This document shows positions 45,460 to 46,653 of a DNA stretch of 46,653 bases, in pieces. Position numbers and translations under genes: made by a program. Source of the stretch: Peptococcaceae bacterium (GTDB lineage Bacteria; Bacillota; DSM-12270; Thermacetogeniales; Thermacetogeniaceae); NCBI GenBank assembly GCA_023249405.1, contig JAHFCR010000020.1:1-46653 (forward strand), read 5' to 3'. The notes beneath the pieces are model-generated. The model saw only the letters and a program-made list of their open reading frames with translations, did not search any database and was not told where the DNA came from. Within the stretch, counting starts at the first letter, position 1; each line of letters opens with the position of its first letter.

Positions 45460-46197
45460 CGCTCTCACCGCCGATCATTTCATATATCGCCCTGCCCGGG
45501 GGTACCATCGGAAAAACGTTCGCCGCCTGATCTATGGGCACGTTAATGAGGCACGGGCCAGGTTCAGCCAGGGCCTTTTGGAAAATGGAAACAGGCTCGC
45601 CATCCTCCCCGCTCAAATCGTAGCCATTAATGCCAAAACCTCGGGCAATAGCAACAAAGTCGGGGTTGGTCATGAATTTGGAGGCTATGTAGTTCTGCTC
45701 ATAAAACAGTTCCTGCTGCTGCCTGACCAGTCCCAGGTGTCCGTTCTGGAACAGGATGACGGTGACATCGAGCCGCCAGTCGGCCAGCGTGGCCAGTTCC
45801 TGAATATTCATGAGCAGCGAACCGTCTCCGCTAAAGCAGATCACTCGCTTGCCGGGGTTGGCAAGGGCAGCGCCGATCGCCGCCGGCAGTCCAAAGCCCA
45901 TCGTGCCGAGACCGCCGGAAGTCAACAGCGTGCGGGGCCGCTGAAACGGATATGCCTGGGCGACCCACATCTGATGCTGTCCGACATCAGTTGCCACAAT
46001 GGTATCCGGGGCGGCCAACCCGCCTATGGTCTTGATGATGTTGATGGGATGGTATACCTGGCCAAGACATGCCGAATGCTGCTCCCGTTAAGGGCATTAT
46101 ACAGGGGGAGATTGGCGCCTCCCGGAATGCCGGCAATTATTTTTATGCCCTGTCTTTCCAGAAGTTTGACAATAATTTCAGCGCCAGAATACTTCAT
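45452..46197 (-). pseudogene. ilvB: Acetolactate synthase large subunit with a large internal deletion
   Basis: The first 47 codons (MKYSGAEIIVKLLERQGI ... SSIRHVLAR) match the N terminus of AHAS I IlvB, including the catalytic-Glu region start. The sequence then jumps to the C-terminal ThDP-binding domain (VYHPINIIKTIGG ... TDVGQHQMW, GDGSLLMNIQE). About 335 codons present in E. coli IlvB are missing. The two parts are in different frames: the N-terminal frame ends 57 codons in at 46024, and the C-terminal part is open as a 188-codon frame from TTG at 46018. A GAGGAGG ribosome-binding site precedes the ATG. A CAGG-type microhomology at the junction is plausible. Confidence 0.88.
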
Positions 46198-46257
46198 GCC
46201 CGTCCCTCCTCACGTGTTTGCAGATATTAAGCGCTGTCTGACAACAAATCTCCCGGA

Positions 46258-46535
46258 CAATAAAAAAACCCTCGTCCGTCTAGGACGAAGGTTGACCTCC
46301 GTGGTACCACCCAAGTTTGTACAAGTGTACACGCTCATTCAGGTACGGGCGTAAATGCCGATACCCTTCCCCGATAACGGTGGGATTCCGTTGAAGTCTA
46401 CTCTCCTCGGATTTCGGTTCACAGCTCAGAGGCTACCTTCTATATACCCGTCTGGGGGATTTTCCACCGCCATCCCCTCTCTATGTTTCAGGAGTATATA
46501 TACTCCTCCTCTTCATAGCCTTTCCGGAGTATTTT
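46258..46535 (-). promoter_or_regulatory. T-box riboswitch leader of ilvBN, probably isoleucine-specific
   Basis: The T-box core GGGTGGTACCACGG lies at 46299-46312 and the terminator at 46262-46291. Upstream are a Stem I with AGAGAGGGGATGGCGGTGG-like loop elements and a conserved GAGAGTAGAC linker. The likely specifier loop reads GAA-ATC at 46410-46415, so the specifier would be ATC (Ile). Uncharged tRNA would stabilise the antiterminator and switch on the ilv operon. The specifier call is by eye. Confidence 0.88.
46262..46291 (-). terminator. Intrinsic terminator of the T-box leader
   Basis: A CCTTCGTCC/GGACGAGG stem with one bulged base and a five-base loop is followed by seven Us on the minus strand. 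Its 5' arm lies just after the T-box bulge sequence, so antiterminator and terminator compete, as in the standard T-box design. Confidence 0.85.
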
Positions 46536-46540
46536 TTTGA

Positions 46541-46569
46541 ATTCTAACTGGATAGATAATATTTGTCAA
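46541..46569 (-). promoter_or_regulatory. Sigma-A promoter of the T-box ilv operon
   Basis: A consensus TTGACA and TAGAAT are separated by 17 bases, immediately upstream of the T-box Stem I. Confidence 0.8.
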
Positions 46570-46653
46570 GCGCTAGTTTTTGCGCGTCTTCCCTCCGTCA
46601 TGAAATCTCCACAATCTGTCCCACAGGATACCATTGCACGTTTTTATTGAACA

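Overview
The window looks like a chromosomal core-gene region of a Gram-positive Bacillota, most likely a strict anaerobe of the Clostridia in the broad sense (Desulfotomaculia or Peptococcaceae-like). This is inferred from gene order and content: CodY, HslUV, a T-box riboswitch, TTG/GTG starts with strong AGGAGG ribosome-binding sites, MEP-pathway genes and an 8Fe ferredoxin. No 16S rRNA or tRNA is present, so a closer placement is not possible. The + strand of nearly all of the first 29 kb is antisense.

Positions 1-29,230 form one co-directional block on the minus strand. In transcription order it is dprA-topA-xerC-hslV-hslU-codY, a swrB-like gene, rpsB-tsf-pyrH-frr, a small ORF, a ferredoxin, uppS-cdsA, an AI-2E family permease, dxr-rseP-ispG-proS, nusA-ylxR-infB-rbfA-nrnA-truB-ribF-rpsO-pnp. 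This is the classic Bacillota superoperon for DNA topology and uptake, translation, isoprenoid/phospholipid precursors and RNA maturation. Several usual members are missing: trmFO between topA and xerC, the fla/che operon between codY and swrB, polC and rimP between proS and nusA, and the L7Ae-like ylxQ between ylxR and infB. The swrB-like gene and a hairpin upstream of nusA may be scars of two of these losses.

Positions 29,230-31,370 are an accessory island between dprA and comM. It holds a HicB/HicA-like pair in reversed order behind a promoter with a triple 9-bp repeat, a RelE/ParE-like toxin with its antitoxin behind a promoter with an inverted repeat, a 78-bp relic of a second comM Walker-A region, and an unexplained hairpin-rich stretch. 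The intact comM that follows is inverted relative to dprA.

Positions 31,370-46,653 carry comM, a small membrane protein, a DUF151 bifunctional-nuclease family protein, recQ, an orphan starch-binding-type module, a glcD-glcF-DUF3786 operon, and a BmpA/NupOPQ-type nucleoside ABC transporter. At the right edge is a T-box-controlled ilvBN operon. There ilvB has lost about 335 internal codons and is out of frame across the junction, so branched-chain amino acid synthesis from this locus should be dead unless the deletion is an assembly error.

The strongest candidates for something new are the reversed HicB/HicA-like pair with its repeat operator and the two structured intergenic segments at 21,271-21,466 and 29,341-29,471. 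The clearest anomalies are the ilvB deletion, the comM relic and the loss of rimP.
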